DNA of 64,000 bases from Paragonimus westermani (lineage: Eukaryota > Platyhelminthes > Trematoda > Plagiorchiida > Troglotrematidae), in NCBI GenBank assembly GCA_008508345.1, contig QNGE01000998.1, forward strand, positions 13,053 through 77,052, read 5' to 3'. The notes under the pieces were generated by a model. That model searched no databases. It was not told the DNA's origin and worked only from the letters and a program-made list of their open reading frames with translations. The translations under genes and the position numbers were made by a program. Shown in pieces: positions 1 to 10,984 of this stretch (the first letter of the stretch is position 1; each line of letters opens with the position of its first letter).

Positions 1-510
1 ATCGACGTGACGGAAATCCAGTTCTGACGAAACTGAACAGCTCCTTCGGAGCGTGCCTGTTCACAGCACGCTTTCATAGCTCCGGCGATTTGTTCCCAGT
101 GTTCGTTAGGATCATTCATCTGACTCGAACTGGGCAAATTCTTCACCATCGCCTTTTGGTAAGCGTTCTTTAAATCCTCATCGCTTGAGTGCTAGTTAAA
201 CACCTTGCGTAATTCCTCTGGGCAAATGACAAAACGAAACGGGCACGCACAACGGCATGGTCCGAGTCCAGGTGGTTGCTCCAAAAGTCACGACCGTCCT
301 TAACAGAGTGGCGCCACCTGTACCTAACGGCATCTTCCATTCGCGCATCCTAAAAACAGACATCACCATCATCACCTTCAGCTCCATGCCAGACCCGTGG
401 GTATCGTGGCTAGACCGCCGCTGGTCCTGACAATGGACCGCAAAGCAACAAACCAGTACAAACGTTAGTGGTAAAAAAAAGCAAGAGCATGGAAGATTCA
501 GCAAGAGCAA
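1..510 (-). mobile_element. RTE-like LINE fragment, endonuclease end and linker
   Basis: On the minus strand, broken frames read a stretch with the pattern DSDHAVVRARF, the Ser-Asp-His end of an RTE-type APE endonuclease. It is followed by a linker with NEHWEQIAGAMKACCEQ, matching the region between endonuclease and reverse transcriptase in flatworm RTE elements. The frame shifts at least once, so it is dead. The reverse transcriptase part would lie beyond the left edge. Family assignment is from remembered motif patterns, not a search. Confidence 0.6.
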
Positions 511-1849
511 ACAATTCTGTGGATACAGGCTTTCCAGTGACTGAGACGCAGTTTAAAAAAGTTTTCTACCAGCGATCTGAATGGTCGGAAACTCCTCAAC
601 CAGGTAGACGGCGCAGAAGGTGTAAGTTGCCAAGTTTCCTCTGAGCAGCATCGACCGTGTTCGGAGACGAGCTTTACCGAAGACCATCCGACCGGGTATC
701 ACTCATGTAATTAACCTGAATACCTACCGAGCATAAGTTAGACTGACGCCCATAAAGGGATCAACAAGAAAGATGAGATGTGGTACCACTCAAAGTTGCG
801 AATGAAAGGAACAGTAGCTCAGTAACTGTCACCTCGCCCTCATGTGGAACTACTAGCCAAACACAGTGGAACACTTCCAGGGGAAACCAGAACTTCAGTT
901 CCCCAGAAAGAAACGCATCTGTAGAAGGCAGAAATCAGGTCAAAAATATACGCACTACTAGTTTTTTGTGTTGATACTGAAGACCAGCAAAGTAATGTCA
1001 AGTTGTCCACGTATTGGTACGAACGACTGATTCAGCGTGGGTTCAATCTGGTGTCGCAACCACGATTGGTATTGAGCTCAATAGTAGACAACTTCTGCAT
1101 GTAAACTTCAAACGACGATACCAAAGAAACAAACTTCCGAAGATTATCTAGTGCTGTTTCCATCCACATGAAAAAATACTTCTTACTTCAGGGACTCAAA
1201 CCGAGTAAAAACGTTTACCAATGTTTATCTAAACGCGAATAACATCAAGCACTAGAACCAACACGCCACCCAAAACCTTCCTGTGAAAATACTTTCGCCA
1301 TTTGTATCCACGCACAGGATAGGGAATGATCTCAGCTCCTGCTATCCCGCCAGTGCCAGTAGGTGAGAATTGTTGCACGGTTTATAGGTGTAAAGAAATA
1401 GTAAGTAAATGGTGAACAAAAAGCAAGTTGAATGAGGCTGCTGGCGTACAAACATCTGCGACGAACACCGACGCATATTGGAGCGACATTCAGCCAGACA
1501 TGCTCAATCAATGACTTGTGAAACTGACCACGTATAAAGGTAAAGAATTCCGTAGTGCCGGTTGCTTCTCATGTGTGTTCCGATCGAACAAAAGTTAAAC
1601 CGTAAACCGGTTTGGCCATTAACAGAGTTTGGCAGTGCTTTCCAGCATAAAACGGACCCTAACTATGGAACAGTTCAGTCTGTGAAGTGAAATGCCTCTT
1701 CCATAAATCAACTTCAGTGAGTAACCTCTTAGACGTTCATCCATGTTTAGTAGGTGGGCCAAAAAAATGGCCCGGGATGCGGAAGACTCTGTTAACATTT
1801 CGAACTGTCTGAGAAAGCACTCATCATTACCAACAAAAACGGAAATAAA
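511..1849. other. no recognisable gene
   Basis: I see no recognisable gene or repeat here. A minus-strand open frame of 117 codons (1972-1619) begins inside the neighbouring RTE 3' tail. It contains a region with HLLNMDERLRGYSLKL that I cannot classify. It could be a host exon or chance. Confidence 0.3.
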
Positions 1850-3850
1850 TAATGTGGTTAGCGCTAATGCATAACTGTCACAAAAATGAAAAGAGCAAGC
1901 TCTACTCAAAAGGAAAAGGAGAATGAACAAAGGGAGCTCACCTACTACAGCACTACATCCATAATCAAACATTTAACACCAAGGTGCCTACAAGTTACAC
2001 AAAAAAGCCAGCTATGGGCGAAATTAAAGCGTCATAAGCAAGAAATCTACTCTAAAGATGGCGCTGTCCTGTGTAGTTAAGCAAACTTCATATACAACTC
2101 GGCCAAACAACGACAGCCCACTTTCAGATGAACCTGATTAGCTGTCATCTCACCTAAGACTTCACGTATGTGCGCCGGGTCATTATCTGCCCACTTTGCG
2201 CCAGCTAGCTGTAACATCGATATAGAGCACTCGGTGTGGTAGGCGATTAGCCGGCAACCTTATCACGTGACTGAACTGCTCACATCAGTCAATATCGTCA
2301 TCATAACAGCTGTGAGCATGACCAGGTGCTGTGGCTCTGGCCTCTGCTCACCTCAACAGTGAATTGGAATATCCAGGAAGAAAGATGACTAAGCGGACGA
2401 AATACAAACGGTATGAATACAGGCATTTCTTTGAATATGACAGACTGTCACTTCGGGTAGCATTTCTAACCAGCGGTTTGGGTGATTATGAAGACCATAG
2501 CTACAGAGGAAGGCGAAACCTGTCCACTTTTCTCAATGAGGCAGTCAATGTCTCCATATTCCGTGACCACGTTGTTGCTTGACCATCAAGCGGTTCTGCA
2601 TAACTGTTGGTGGTTCCAGTATATAATGTCCGGTATGGTAGACTCTCAGCTGGCATGTGGAGTGCGTCACCCAACCAGCACAAGCTGTACAACCAAATTA
2701 GCTGACAAAGTGATTGCGCGTCCAAACGTTCCGCAACTCGCGTTGGTGAACAGCCTTGTTGCTTACGAGGTCAGTCCAGTCGGCTAATTGGTGAGGAAAA
2801 CGATGACCAAGTCTGTCGACATCTTTGTCGCAAACAGACCACGTCCTTGAACCACAGGACAAAAAAGAACACGAAAGCAACTTATCCCCTTCTTTTAAAA
2901 CACAACCGGACGTCTTTTCAACGAAAAAAGATGACGCAGGCCAACAAAAGCAATTCATGCCTTTGCTACTCCCTCTGATATCTCACCAACAATATTACAC
3001 GCTGAGATAGCCTACAGTGTCAAGCGGATTGCCTGCAATAAAAACAAGTATGGGAGTGTCCAAGTCTTGAAGAAGCACTATGCATTTTGAAGGTGAGGAG
3101 CATGTTTCATCCAAAGCAGCGCAGTCACTCATCTTGCTCAACATCATCTGCATGTCTTCTGCACAGGGGCTGAGTAGCAATGTCATCCGCATACTCTATG
3201 TTGGTCAAACTAGCACAAGGAAGAAGCTCAGCATCGAACTCACTGGATTCTTCAAGTGTACTTTCCAGAATGTTACTCATGATGAAAATTGAAAAGGCAG
3301 AGTAAGACTGCATACACTTGAAGAACACTGTTAGAAGTGATGAACAACCAAAACAGTTGTCCATAAACGCTCCCCTGTTTACAGAATAAGCGAAAAGTGG
3401 TCCTAATATATTCGTGTATTTTCTTGGTACGTCCTCGTAAGAAAGACAACTCCAGAAGACGATACGAACAATCAAATCAAAGGTAACAGTTAGGTCTAAA
3501 AAGACCACGATCGTCGACTACCTGAGATAGTGTCGATGCTTCGAAAACCGCCGTAAAAAGGTGATGTGAACAACGCACCTTCGACCAAACTGGGATCCTG
3601 ACTGTTTGTCACGTATCCCACTTTCTCTGGGCTTACGGAGCCGACGTCAAATAAGGCCAGTGAGTAACTTAAACACAACAGACGCCAGGTTGATGCCTCT
3701 GTGGCTGCCACAAAGAATTCGAACCTCTTTCTCTGAAGACGCAAATTACTGTAGATAAGCGCTAATCAAGAGGTGTCGCTTCGGTTTCACATCACCGTAT
3801 TGGAACATAGAAGGGATCCGGGCCAGGAGCCTTGTTGCTTTTCACCTGAA
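1850..3850 (-). mobile_element. RTE-like LINE, decayed copy
   Basis: Read on the minus strand from right to left, pieces of an RTE polyprotein appear in order. KSNKAPGPD near 3830 marks the start of the reverse transcriptase. FLDLTVTFD with a following DVPRKYTNILG (3508-3380) is the catalytic A region. EYADDIA near 3190 is the YxDD box, followed by APSKC-like text. Near 2650-2510 there is CWLGDALHMPAE with a GQATTWSRN-like C-terminus, and from about 2150 to 1850 a 3' untranslated tail shared with 4478-4740 and 62520-62830. Several frameshifts and stops show it is a pseudocopy. It probably sits in an intron of the gene to its right, which is also on the minus strand. Confidence 0.7.
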
Positions 3851-4206
3851 CACCTATCAAAAGCCCTTCGTGCGGAAAAACCCTGAGGTGAGAGAAACAG
3901 AGACACCAATGTTGATGTGTTCGCCATAACTTGCAGCGTATGAATTTTACTTGAAGGTAGTATGAAGTTTGGCCAATGTAAATGGTTCCATGACATTGTA
4001 GGTTCGATTGCGACACTAACACATGCATAAGTTCGTTTTCTTACCATTTTAATTCTCTGCGGGTGTGCTAGATCTGCGTGGAATCCAGTTTCCAAATGTC
4101 CCTTCGTTGGATAAAATGTGAAAATTCAAGCACCGTCATATTTTCAGATCAATTATTGAGGATGCAAAAGAGCGCTTGGTCTCATAAAGCAGCACGTTAG
4201 TAATCG

Positions 4207-4460
4207 TCAATGACCAAAAGAGTTGTCCAATTGAACTTTCATTAAAGACAGCTTTGGATATTCAAAGTTTAGCGTATCAAGGTTTACAACAAAACTGCTA
4301 AACGAATGTAACACGGACCAGTTAGGCAGTGTGGCGTCCTTCGCACCGCCATGACCCATCATGATAAACTGGGTCGTGTGGTGGTTGCATCGACGAGCAC
4401 CCTCATCGAGCGGGAAATCGGACAGGGATTTAGCGAACATTTCCTGGCACTCCCGACTGG
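4207..4460 (-). CDS. possible further exon of the GPCPD1-like gene
   Basis: A minus-strand open stretch preceded by an acceptor-like AG (…attgccag) reads LPNWSVLHSFSSF followed by NLDTLNFEYP. This resembles the segment of GPCPD1 after the CBM20 domain, where a tryptophan precedes a strand and a 'dLelxFdF' pattern. Its splice phase does not fit exon 3 directly (5766): exon 3 leaves one base hanging, while the acceptors here need zero or two. Either an intervening exon is missing or the assignment is wrong. Confidence 0.3.
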
Positions 4461-4477
4461 CAATTAGTTTTTGTTTT

Positions 4478-4740
4478 AAAGGACACCATCATCGTCATAG
4501 ACGGCAATACATCAGTGGTTCGCACTAATGCTTAACTGCCACACAACCATGAAGAAAAAGTAAACCCTATAATAGGAAGAGGAAAGAAAACAAGAAGGGG
4601 ACGGGAAGGGACCTAACTACTGAAAATGACTACGTCCATATTCAGACATTCAACATCAAGATGCCTACACCCTGCAAACAAACAACCGAGCTGCAAGTAA
4701 GAGATGAAGGGCACTAACCTTAATTTACTGCTACATACTC
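4478..4740 (-). mobile_element. RTE-like LINE 3' tail fragment
   Basis: The segment from 'ggacaccatcatcgtcatag' through 'aacatcaagatgcctacacc' matches, in the same orientation and order, the minus-strand tail at 62520-62720 and part of 1850-2000. The ATC-rich end at about 4485 is typical of RTE 3' termini. No coding part is attached, so this is a 5'-truncated insertion, apparently intronic to the GPCPD1-like gene. Confidence 0.6.
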
Positions 4741-5765
4741 TCTGCCTTGCGATTCATGCTTCCCGGTCAAAGGTAGTCGAGGAGAAGGTTAGCTGCTCTT
4801 CCAGTTGTGTGTCTTGGCAATACCTCAACTCAAAAAGTCGTGAATTCTTGCAACCATTAATGAACAAACGATGGCTTGACTGAAAGAAGTGAGCTTGTAA
4901 TCGGGTTAGTCATCGCTGGTCGAATTCGTCTTTCGCCTGGGATCCCGATAACCCACACAGGCGGTACACGAAGACGCTAGGTGGAATAGCGATTGGTGAG
5001 ATTCATCAGTTTGAACGTTGCTGCTGCTTAGATAAGTTTACAGAAGGATTAAAAGAGCAAGACGGTGAAAACCACATGCCGTATGTCAGCAGGGATGTCG
5101 GCACTTTTGCGCCAGTCGTTTGAGTTCAGAGGCAACAGTATCTCTTGTCAAGCCGATTTCTTTTTCCTTCTCTTAGGAACATTCACTTGTCCATGGTTAT
5201 ACGGCAGTCACTGAGGCACCGGTGTCGATTTCCTCACGACATGCTAGATATCAGCCGTTAAGATACAGTTTGAATTGAAATTTATTGACTAGCTTTTATT
5301 TAACCAATGTCCAAGAACAACGTAAGAGGGCAAAATAATCCAGGGAAATTAGTACTGGTGGGAAAGATTGTCAAGTAAACTGAAGATCGTAATAACTTAC
5401 GCTCTAGTGCCAACTATGATGCTGAGATCGCAGACAAACTAACAAACTCATCGTACTAGTAAGTTCAAGAATACTCGAGCTTGGTCATTTGCGCCTTTAA
5501 ACTGGATTCACTGGCCAGTGTTGATGAAAGCATTATGAAAAATAATGAACCTCACATGATTCAGTATACAAACATGAACGTCCCCGTCACTGAGAATGGA
5601 TCGATACGGAGTGGTAGCTCACTGTTGACACCACACCAATTGGGGATGACTAACATTCCCACGAACAACCAGAATTTAACGGAACAAACACGGTTATGAA
5701 GAGAACAGGCACGGACGCAAAGTTTGGGCAAATTTAAAAGGCAAGAAAGTCGTACGAAAGCTCAC
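4741..5765. other. intronic or intergenic sequence without recognisable features
   Basis: This lies between the RTE tail and exon 3 of the GPCPD1-like gene. No convincing exon or repeat is visible. The plus-strand open frame at 5481-5699 has no recognisable motif. Confidence 0.4.
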
Positions 5766-6564
5766 CGGCATCGACATCAAAGTTTTCGCTGCACGCTGGT
5801 TGGACTACGTATTTCGAACAAGCAATATAGAGGCGATATTGCGACAAGACAGCGTTGGGAAAGCAACAGTTGAAGAACTTGCATGCCGACCCCGATAACT
5901 GAACGTGCAACTCAGAATTTGAAGTTAGCCATCCACGCTGAATATAAGTTCCATCCTCTAAAGTGCATTGGAACCAAAATCTGCAAGAATTACCATAAAC
6001 GCCGAATGTGGCATGTGTCAAAGCTTCCTTATTTTCTGCGTTGAGGTATTCTGGCACCACAGAAATGATATTAAACGGAAATTACCGATAAGAGAAAACG
6101 TCCTTGGATTTAAGCGCGATTCCCACGCCAGAACTCTGAGCATACTAGAGTCAGAATATTCGTCATTGTTTTCTTTCAGCTCAGCTACAAAATAGCGATA
6201 ACGGATAGAGTGCCGAATGCTCGAGGTGAACTGACACTGCCAAATTTCCAGTCTAAAAATTAGGAAAGATTACAGGTCCTTACCCATCAGATTGAGAGCA
6301 TAAAAACTTGCAGATAACGCCTCTCTCTGGATTCCAATTTCCCAAATCACTCACATCACCGGTAATACCAACTACGAACTTCTGGTCCGGGTTGGCGCTC
6401 GCATTATCCACGTAGGTGCCGACGTCTTCCAGCGACTTAAAATCTATCTCAACTGATAATGAGATCGTTAAATGACAGCCCTCGCTGCGCATAGAAAATG
6501 ACGCGGCGAAAGTGACGACGAACAACAAGGGAAACCGAATCGGCGCCAACAAAGCACAGTCCAA
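5766..6564 (-). CDS. GPCPD1: glycerophosphocholine phosphodiesterase (GPCPD1/GDE5-like), 5' exons with CBM20 domain
   Basis: Three minus-strand exons join in phase. Exon 1 (6564 or 6492 to 6284) ends at a G|GTAAGG donor. Exon 2 is 6252-6086, and exon 3 is 6050-5766 with a G|GTGAGC donor. The introns are 31 bp and 35 bp. Exon 1 carries GDVSDLGNWNPE, the core of a CBM20 starch-binding domain. Exon 2 gives IRYRYF followed by WESRLNPR, matching the YRYF and WExxLxPR of animal GPCPD1. Exon 3 gives FGVYG and RGWLTSNSELHVQL, matching FGIHxG and GWLTxxTEIRLRL. The family hydrolyses glycerophosphocholine to choline and glycerol-3-phosphate in the cytosol. The first ATG (6564) would add a hydrophobic leader unusual for the family, so the ATG at 6492 is a better start. 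The catalytic GDPD domain is not seen here. Confidence 0.75.
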
Positions 6565-6773
6565 CTAACGGGTGAAATGGTATTGTCCCAAAAATTCAAA
6601 CAAACAAAAATAAACGCAGTGACGAAAGTCGATTTTTCCCAATAGAAAATAAGCGTGTACAAATAACTCACGTTTGCAACTTGACATGAACTCGGGCAAC
6701 TAGCCGCAAAATTTGAAATATAGTATTGTAACGCGCAACCGAAACCAGCGAGCGCGCACGGATTGAATTTGAG

Positions 6774-7273
6774 TTGTGTAACGGGGCGTGCTGCTGTGTT
6801 GTCGGTGCCGTTTTAACTGTCGTTTGTGTAAGTCGTGTGCATGGCTTACTGGGCCTTCGGCTCATGTTTGTTCGTATTGTTTCTCTTTTCAGAACTGTTG
6901 TTCGAACCCCTACTTCGGAAGAGCGCTGTCCCCTGGTGCGTCCACGTTGCCCGAAGGTTGGTCCGCGAATTCACGGGCATCCAGAGTAGAGTCGGCTGGC
7001 ATGCATGTTACACAGGGAGTGAAATCTGCCGTTAGACGGCAATAGAATGAGAAATCATTGAGCACTAGACGATACTTCCGTGGTATTGCTCAGGAATGTG
7101 GAAGTCATCGATTTCCATGACAGAGAACATCAGGGGAGTTAAAGGATTTGTTTTAGTCGACCGTAAATCAGTTTGTCCTTCATTTGGCGCCGAGATCGAA
7201 TTTGGCTATGGTAGTTGTTGTGACAGTACGATTGTAGCATCTTGTGAAGATTTTTTTCACGTGTGATTAATAT
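6774..7273 (+). mobile_element. 5' leader of MULE copy 1
   Basis: The block at about 6780-6960 recurs at 10995-11175 ahead of copy 2. In both copies 'tttgtgtaagtc' (a donor) is followed by a pyrimidine-rich run ending in CAG, at about 6893 and 11112. Both then continue into a stretch that can be read TPTSEERC. This suggests a spliced 5' exon of the transposase transcript. The start codon has not been found. A second shared block, 'gcgccgag', lies after the leader in copy 1 (about 7187) but before it in copy 2 (about 10982), so element ends are unclear. Confidence 0.45.
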
Positions 7274-9879
7274 TTGGCCGAGGTTATCTCATATTCCATT
7301 TTAGGTTATGGATTATTTACAGGGCTTCAAATTGTCTTTGAGGATCGCGAATTTGCTAGCTTCAGTGGGTTCAAAAGTTGCTTAAATAGGTACATGAAGG
7401 ATCACAATGTTTTGTATGTGCTTGGTTCAAGTAAGAAATCAGGCAGTGGACGCTCGAAGCATGATCATGTGAGTGTGAATGCAGTTGAGTTTACCTGTTA
7501 GATGGCGTTCCGTTGTATAAAACACAGGCGACGTAAGAGTGGAGGCCGTGGAGTACGACGTGTTTAGTGAGTTCAGTTCAAATGCCTCCCATTGCACAGT
7601 TACCGCGATACATGCTGCCAATCACGCTTTAACGTGGTTAAGAGGAATACCGTGTTGGTTGTTAGCTCTTTCATGTTGGAGCACAACCACCACCTAACTG
7701 CCTTGCTGTACGATGTACATCCAAGGATTCGTCGGCTCACAGACAGTGAAATGAACAACTCGAGACATCATTTTGAGTACAACACGCCAACTGCGGAGTT
7801 GAAGCAGTATGCTGCGGATGTTTATGGCAAGTATATAACTACCATGGATATTTGCAACATCCGTCATCGGTTGAAACCGCCAGTGATAAGTAAGTGGGTA
7901 AGTGCGCACTAATGTGGCAGAAAATCTGCCACAAATCCTGGATCATAAAGAGAAAAACGGCTTGCTGCGTGTCATCGGAGACGACAATACTAGGTACATG
8001 CACATATGTTTTGCACGCAGAGAGCAAGTGCAGTTATTCAGACGGTTCCCTGATGTGGTAAACGCCGATGCCACTCATGGGGCCAACCGCCACAAGTAGG
8101 TCCTCCATCATTCCGCATTGGCTGCTGTAGTCTAAAGCTGTATCAGTTCCTCGTTACAGACGGCGTGGGCCATGGACGACCCGTAATGTACGCCTATGTA
8201 CGAATCGGGAAATACGCATCCCTGCGTCATTTGTTCGAGACATTCCAGGAGGTTATGGGGGAACACATACGTGTCAGAACGTTTGTGGTGGATAAAATGG
8301 CGGCCCAAATGCGAGCAGCACGAGTAGTCTTCGGATGCGACATTATGTTATGTTATTTCCATGTTCGGGATGCTGTGAGGAAACGTAAGTTGTTGTAATG
8401 AACCTTATAATCACCATCCAGACGAATTCATTCAGAAGCCGGTATTTTTTCCATCACATGACTTCTTGCAATAACTCTGAAGAGTGAGCGATCACCTTTG
8501 TCTATTCATTTCTCAGGTTTAACCGGGATGTTTCAATAATCCGGCGAACAGACCCCAGCTTCATGAACTATCTCTTGTGCAACTGTCTGTGTATAAAGCC
8601 AAAGTGGGTTATCCATGCACAGTCGGACGTTGTTCATTTCGAAAATCGAACAAACAACCGTCTGAAGAATGCGAATTGGCGACTAAAGGAGCGCACTCAT
8701 CCCAGAGATCACTTAGCCACGGCATTTAGTAAAATTTGGTCCCACAGCGAGTGGCTAATGCGGGAGTTTGAGATGCAGTGTACTTACGGTTGCGACTGCC
8801 GGGAGGTGGTCAGCGTAGACGTGTACGTTAAGAATATACTCTCTCGGCTGACAATATTTGTAAGTCACCTGGTGTTGAAGCATCTCAAGGTGCGTACCCC
8901 CCTGCTGCACTTCGAACGGTTGGACGAGTTCAAGGTAATCGTACTTTGTTTAACATTATTTGGTAGCTTCGAGTTAGTCATGAGGGCACACAGTTTACAG
9001 TGAACATCAGTGATGGCACGTGCGAGTGCAGTCTCTATAAGTCCATGTGGTTACCTTGTATTCATACGCTGTCCGTATTCAAAAAGCACTTCTATCCATA
9101 CAGTACGTTTTTGTTAACTATGACCGCATTTGCTCTAGGCCGTTTCCCAATCCATCGACGATGGCTTGCTGAATACAATCTACTCAAAAGTAGTATGTTC
9201 CGCCGAGAGGTGACGGTGACCGGCAGCGATACATTTCAACTGGATTACAAAATGTTGCATCACGGGTAAGCCAAGCTGCACGATGTCAACCCCCGGACAG
9301 GAAGCCGCGTTTTCAAGGCAATCATAGCTTTTACGCACCAGTCCATTGAAACAGCTAAGGCGGCATTACCACACACGGACTTCCCCATTCTTCCGTCGTG
9401 CAATGCAAAACAGCCAAGGTGGGAGAAGAACGTTCACACGGGGGTGCCCTGTGGATATTGTGGTAACCCCGTTAATACGAATGGTTATCGGTGCGATAAG
9501 GACCAGTTATTTTTCCATGTGGAATGCATAAATGATGCTGATATATCACACTGCCCCTTCTGCACAGGTCAGTTACAACCCCCATCACCAGGTAAGTTAT
9601 GATAGCGTTAACTATGCATGTTCAGTTGCATCGACCTCGAACACGGTGCCAACTCCGACGTTGAAACGAAAACACAGACCGTGTGCAGCTCCACTATTCA
9701 TTGATGATACATCTGAAGATGAGTTCCGCGTTGTTCCCAAACGCAAGCGGGTCCAAGTGAAAGTGTTCGCAAATGACAACACAGACGTCACCGGCAAACG
9801 TAAGTGATACACGACTTAACATGTTACATATGGTTTAGCTGTAGACCAGCATGCACAGCAAGAGGAGGACTCCTACTAA
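7274..9879 (+). CDS. MULE (ZSWIM1/3-like) transposase gene, copy 1, intron-rich and nearly intact
   Basis: Exons: (5' part uncertain)-7468, 7502-7566, 7600-7889, 7921-8095, 8131-8384, 8422-8483, 8517-8934, 8967-9102, 9139-9265, 9305-9591, 9626-9799, 9839-9879. All introns are 31-39 bp with GT-AG ends, and the frame carries across the junctions. In order: a Cys/His region ending LEHNHHLT, the DDE core with NADATHGAN (first Asp), VVDKMAAQ and CYFHV, TNNRLKNAN, a SWIM finger with C-x-C-x9-C-x-H at about 9019-9063, RRWLAEY, a C-terminal zinc module (9444-9564), and a basic PKRKRVQ tail before the TAA. One defect: the exon ending at 8384 is out of phase with the next, and copy 2 has two extra bases there. 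The first exon shown has no ATG, so another exon upstream is likely. MULE transposases cut and paste DNA; domesticated ones become nuclear regulators. Confidence 0.75.
9444..9564 (+). other. C-terminal zinc-binding module of MULE copy 1
   Basis: Within the penultimate large exon the frame reads PCGYCGN, then GYRCDKDQLFFHVEC, then HCPFC. The ligand pattern is C-x2-C-x9-C-x6-H-x2-C-x8-C-x2-C, resembling a compact RING/PHD-like or C1-like finger. It lies about 130 codons after the SWIM finger. Seven candidate ligands are intact here, whereas copy 2 has lost part of them. What it binds is unknown. Confidence 0.6.
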
Positions 9880-9950
9880 AGCGGCACAGAAAGCATGCAA
9901 CCTACTTGATTTCTGACGGAATAACCTAGATTATGATAATATGTACATAT

Positions 9951-9956
9951 AATAAA
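9951..9956 (+). promoter_or_regulatory. polyadenylation signal of MULE copy 1
   Basis: A canonical AATAAA lies 72 bp after the stop codon at 9879, inside an AT-rich stretch, as expected for the end of this transcript. Confidence 0.55.
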
Positions 9957-10003
9957 CGTATTTTGATATTTCAGTATCGTGATGTTCGCGCTGGGTGGTG
10001 TAG

Positions 10004-10163
10004 GTAGGCTGACCGTCGAGTATAGACGTCAGTGTGTCCAACCATAGGTCGTGGCGTTGTGACTATAGGGTGCACGTAGGCTGACCGTCGAGCATAGACG
10101 TCAGTGTGTCCAACCATAGGTCGTGGCGTTTTGACTATAGGGTGCACGTAGGCTGACGGTCGA
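10004..10163. repeat. 72-bp tandem repeat, 2.2 copies
   Basis: Units begin with 'gtaggctgac' at 10004, 10076 and 10148, a period of 72 bp. The two full units differ at only two positions by eye (gagTata/gagCata and gttGtg/gttTtg). The third copy stops after about 16 bp. It lies just beyond the poly(A) signal of MULE copy 1. Confidence 0.9.
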
Positions 10164-10984
10164 AGTGTTAGCCCCGAATGGCTTCATGCAGTACAGTACC
10201 TCATTTCTCGTTGAACCGCTTCGCTTTCATGTAGATACGTGATATTACATATTCTTGGTGATGAGGTAACTGAAAAATGTCACGTATTTTCCCGTTAGCT
10301 TAAGGCCAAAGCAGCTTACGCCGATTACGGTGAGAAATATCTACTCTAAGCAGATTACGCCTAGTTTCGCCCGCATTGTGTTCAGAAGTCATCAGCTGCG
10401 ACCTCATCTACTTACCCACGACACCTCTAATTTTCAGTGGTTTCCCATCGCACGTGGGGATGATCATTATTACCCAAACTTATAAACTGTCGGCACCTAT
10501 TTCATGAAATATCTTAAGGAAAGCTTTTTAAAAAATGGTTTACAAGTTATACGCTGATTGTTTATTAATCATTGGTTCCTTATTCCCTTCATCAACCAGA
10601 TCGCAAAACTTCAGCTATCTCGTCAACATATTTCGCTGTTAATTTAGCGCAAATCCTTGGCGTCCTTGATAAACATCGTTTGCGCATTAAAACAAACGAA
10701 TTCTCACAGTACAGTAGACATATTCCATACTTTCCTAAATATTCCGTCCACAATTACTTCCACGATATTCCAAACCCGCATATTTATGGTGAACTAGCTA
10801 CAGTATACACTCTCTGCGGATAAATTTCAGACGGCAACTGGATGGAAATTATCGTTGAGAAGTAAATGATGTCGTTTGAAGAAGGTGGAACAAGAAAACA
10901 GTCATCGTATAGGGATTCGGAAATCTTTGATTTTTATGGCAGAAGCCACCACGGGATTCAATAGGTTTTGTCTTTCATTCGGCG
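10164..10984. other. spacer between MULE copies 1 and 2
   Basis: I see no gene here. The plus-strand open frame 10572-10823 shows no recognisable motif. The segment may hold the end of copy 1 and the start of copy 2, but no terminal inverted repeat could be fixed by eye. Confidence 0.35.

Noticed and set aside
3792..4028. Minus-strand frame containing IYIGQTS, suggestive of a Penelope GIY-YIG endonuclease
   Set aside because: The same frame runs into KSNKAPGPD, a reverse transcriptase start in LINEs, and the surroundings are RTE. One short YIGQTS match is not enough.
6492..6564. Signal peptide on the GPCPD1-like protein
   Set aside because: The hydrophobic leader exists only if the upstream ATG is used. 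The family is cytosolic and an internal ATG at 6492 gives the expected N-terminus.
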